From Bacteroidetes bacterium UBA6161 (GTDB lineage: Bacteria; Bacteroidota; Bacteroidia; NS11-12g; UBA955), in contig DIUJ01000055.1 in the NCBI GenBank assembly GCA_002422315.1, positions 1 to 7,339 of the forward strand: a DNA stretch of 7,339 nucleotides, read 5' to 3'. Under the pieces are notes generated by a model. That model worked only from the letters and a program-made list of their open reading frames with translations, ran no database searches and was not told the DNA's origin. A program made the translations under genes and the position numbers. Positions 6,253 to 7,339 of the stretch are shown in pieces. Within the stretch, counting starts at the first letter, position 1. The number at the start of each line of letters is the position of its first letter.

Positions 6253-7053
6253 ATGGATTTGTCAATAGAAAAAAAATTAAAATCGCTTTGGTCCCTACAA
6301 GAAGTAGATAGCAAGCTAGATCAACTAAGTGCCTTAAGAGGCGAATTACCACTTGAGGTTTCTGACCTTGAAGATGAAATTGCCGGTTTGCATACCAGGC
6401 TTGAAAATATTAAACGCGAAATTGAGTCCTATGAGGACCAAGTAAGCGGTTATAGAAACAAGGTGAAACAAAGCGAACAGTTTATCCTTAAGTTTAAACA
6501 ACAATTAAACGAAGTAAAAAATAACAGAGAGTTTGAAGCACTTTCCAAAGAAATTGAGATAATGGAATTAGAAATAATTGCAGCTCAAAAGAGAATGGGA
6601 GAGGCCCAACTAACTATTACCAACAAAACTGTTACTTTAGATGAAACCCAAGCCAATATTGATGCAAGAACCAAGGATTTGGATTTGAAAAAAGAAGAAC
6701 TGGTGACTATCGTTCAAGAAACAGAAGAAGAAGAAGCCGAACTTTTAAAAGAAAGAACTGAGGCATTGAGCGTATTGGAGGAAAGGCTTGTAAATGCATA
6801 CGAAAGGATTAGAAGAAATGCTAAAAACGGAGTGGCTATTGCTCCTATAATGAGAAACTCTTGTGGCGGTTGCTTCGCAAAAATACCACCTCAAAGACAA
6901 TCTGATATTAGACAACACATAAAAATTACCGATTGCGAACATTGCGGAAGGGTAATTGTAGATAGTACTATCACTGGTATTCAGTCTGAAGAAATAAATA
7001 CTGAAGAAAAACCAAAAAGAAGATTGAAAAAACGTTTAGGCGTTGCAGGTTAA
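6253..7053 (+). CDS. Coiled-coil protein with C-terminal C4-type zinc ribbon (DUF164 family)
   Basis: A 266-residue soluble protein. Residues about 10-185 form a long, charged, heptad-like helical hairpin rich in Glu, Lys and Leu, including VKNNREFEALSKEIE, which is common in this family. The C-terminal zinc ribbon has CGGC (Cys204, Cys207) and CEHC (Cys228, Cys231) on either side of the conserved IPPQRQSDIR, followed by a basic tail (KPKRRLKKRL). Helicobacter HP0958 (FlgZ) is a studied relative that binds RNA and flagellar partners; most members have no defined role, so a nucleic-acid or scaffold function is only suggested. The ATG at 6253 is preferred over an upstream TTG at 6199 that lies inside the Nif3 gene. 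It follows Nif3 by 1 bp, a pairing seen widely in Bacteroidota, and ends 20 bp before a strong terminator. Confidence 0.92.
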   Translation: MDLSIEKKLKSLWSLQEVDSKLDQLSALRGELPLEVSDLEDEIAGLHTRLENIKREIESYEDQVSGYRNKVKQSEQFILKFKQQLNEVKNNREFEALSKEIEIMELEIIAAQKRMGEAQLTITNKTVTLDETQANIDARTKDLDLKKEELVTIVQETEEEEAELLKERTEALSVLEERLVNAYERIRRNAKNGVAIAPIMRNSCGGCFAKIPPQRQSDIRQHIKITDCEHCGRVIVDSTITGIQSEEINTEEKPKRRLKKRLGVAG

Positions 7054-7072
7054 TATTTCTTGACTATTTCAT

Positions 7073-7108
7073 AAAAAAACCGACCTTATTTATAAGGTCG
7101 GTTTTTTT
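7073..7108. terminator. Strong, probably bidirectional Rho-independent terminator
   Basis: A perfect 16-bp inverted repeat: seven A residues plus CCGACCTTA (7073-7088), a 4-nt loop TTTA, then TAAGGTCGG plus seven T residues (7093-7108). The 9-bp core has five G-C pairs and is flanked by an A-tract and a T-tract, so it can stop transcription from either side. On the plus strand it ends the nif3/zinc-ribbon transcript 20 bp after the stop codon. It may also serve a minus-strand gene entering from the right. Confidence 0.92.
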
Positions 7109-7141
7109 ATTTGTAAATATATATAATCACTCTGTTATGGT

Positions 7142-7186
7142 CATTTAATTAGCTAAAGTTTATAATTTAATTACGACCATTTAATT
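7142..7186. repeat. Short AT-rich repeats (ATTTAATT three times)
   Basis: ATTTAATT occurs at 7143-7150, 7165-7172 and 7179-7186; the first and third extend to CATTTAATT. They are bracketed by TGGTC (7138-7142) and GACCA (7175-7179) in inverted orientation. The cluster lies in non-coding sequence just beyond the terminator and could be an operator array, the edge of an insertion element, or chance in AT-rich DNA. Confidence 0.35.
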
Positions 7187-7258
7187 CGGCCAGTGTAAAT
7201 ATTTATTGTTTTTATCCCAGTTTGTTTTTCTATAAAGATTGTGTTTTTATGCAACAAT

Positions 7259-7339
7259 TTATCCAGTTAGACCTTTTAGGTGATTTTTAAATTTCTTAAA
7301 CCTCAATTCAGTATTAGAAAATTCTAATGCTGAAATGAC
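7259..7339 (-). CDS. Possible C-terminal end of an unknown gene running off the window
   Basis: On the minus strand the frame from the window edge to the TAA at 7261-7259 is open for 26 codons and ends FKNHLKGLTG. The composition is plausible for a helical, basic protein tail. Convergence on the bidirectional terminator at 7073-7108 would fit a gene coming from the right. A frame of 26 codons can be open by chance, and I recognise no family. The interval 7109-7258 shows no other gene. Confidence 0.3.
   Translation of the reverse strand, partial: VISALEFSNTELRFKKFKNHLKGLTG

Noticed and set aside
1..7339. CRISPR array, tRNA, riboswitch or phage genes
   Set aside because: I looked for regularly spaced repeats, cloverleaf ends, large structured leaders and phage-like proteins and saw none; the gaps between genes are short apart from 848-1287 and 7109-7339.

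Overview
The window looks like a chromosomal segment of a Bacteroidota bacterium (Cytophagia, Flavobacteriia or a relative; I cannot place it more finely). The evidence is an AT-rich sequence, start codons without Shine-Dalgarno sequences, TAnnTTTG-like promoter elements close to start codons, a GldH-type lipoprotein, and a Bacteroidota-style LpxK and M23 peptidase. There are six convincing protein genes, one decayed recombinase gene, one strong terminator and an accessory-looking left end. No tRNA, rRNA or CRISPR array is visible.

Left end (1-1281), accessory. A minus-strand gene (44-847) encodes an unrecognised 267-residue protein. It is framed by an inverted motif, GTTATGGGCnnCCT at 19-32 and its reverse complement at 872-885. 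Just upstream of it on the same strand are a long palindrome (891-917) and the last 38 codons of a tyrosine recombinase, still carrying the GH motif and the nucleophile tyrosine (1001-1117). The order recombinase, palindrome, core-like site, cassette-sized gene, core-like site plus hairpin suggests a decayed integron-like or recombinase-driven cassette locus. This is the most interesting part of the window, and the reading is inference. A 7-bp triplet repeat (1165-1185) and a candidate promoter complete the roughly 430-bp gap.

Centre (1288-5104), envelope and stress. An M23 (LytM-type) cell-wall peptidase and a Bcp/PrxQ peroxiredoxin lie on the plus strand, 4 bp apart. They converge on a minus-strand pair, lpxK (lipid A 4'-kinase) followed by a GldH-family lipoprotein, which overlap by 14 bp. 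The bcp and gldH stop codons overlap tail to tail, with no room for a terminator.

Right part (5154-7108), housekeeping. A Nif3-like dinuclear metal protein and a coiled-coil C4 zinc-ribbon protein are 1 bp apart on the plus strand, diverging from lpxK. They end at a strong A/T-flanked hairpin terminator (7073-7108).

Right edge (7109-7339). This is AT-rich sequence with short repeats of ATTTAATT and, at the very end, a minus-strand open frame that may be the C-terminus of a gene beyond the window. I recognise no product there.
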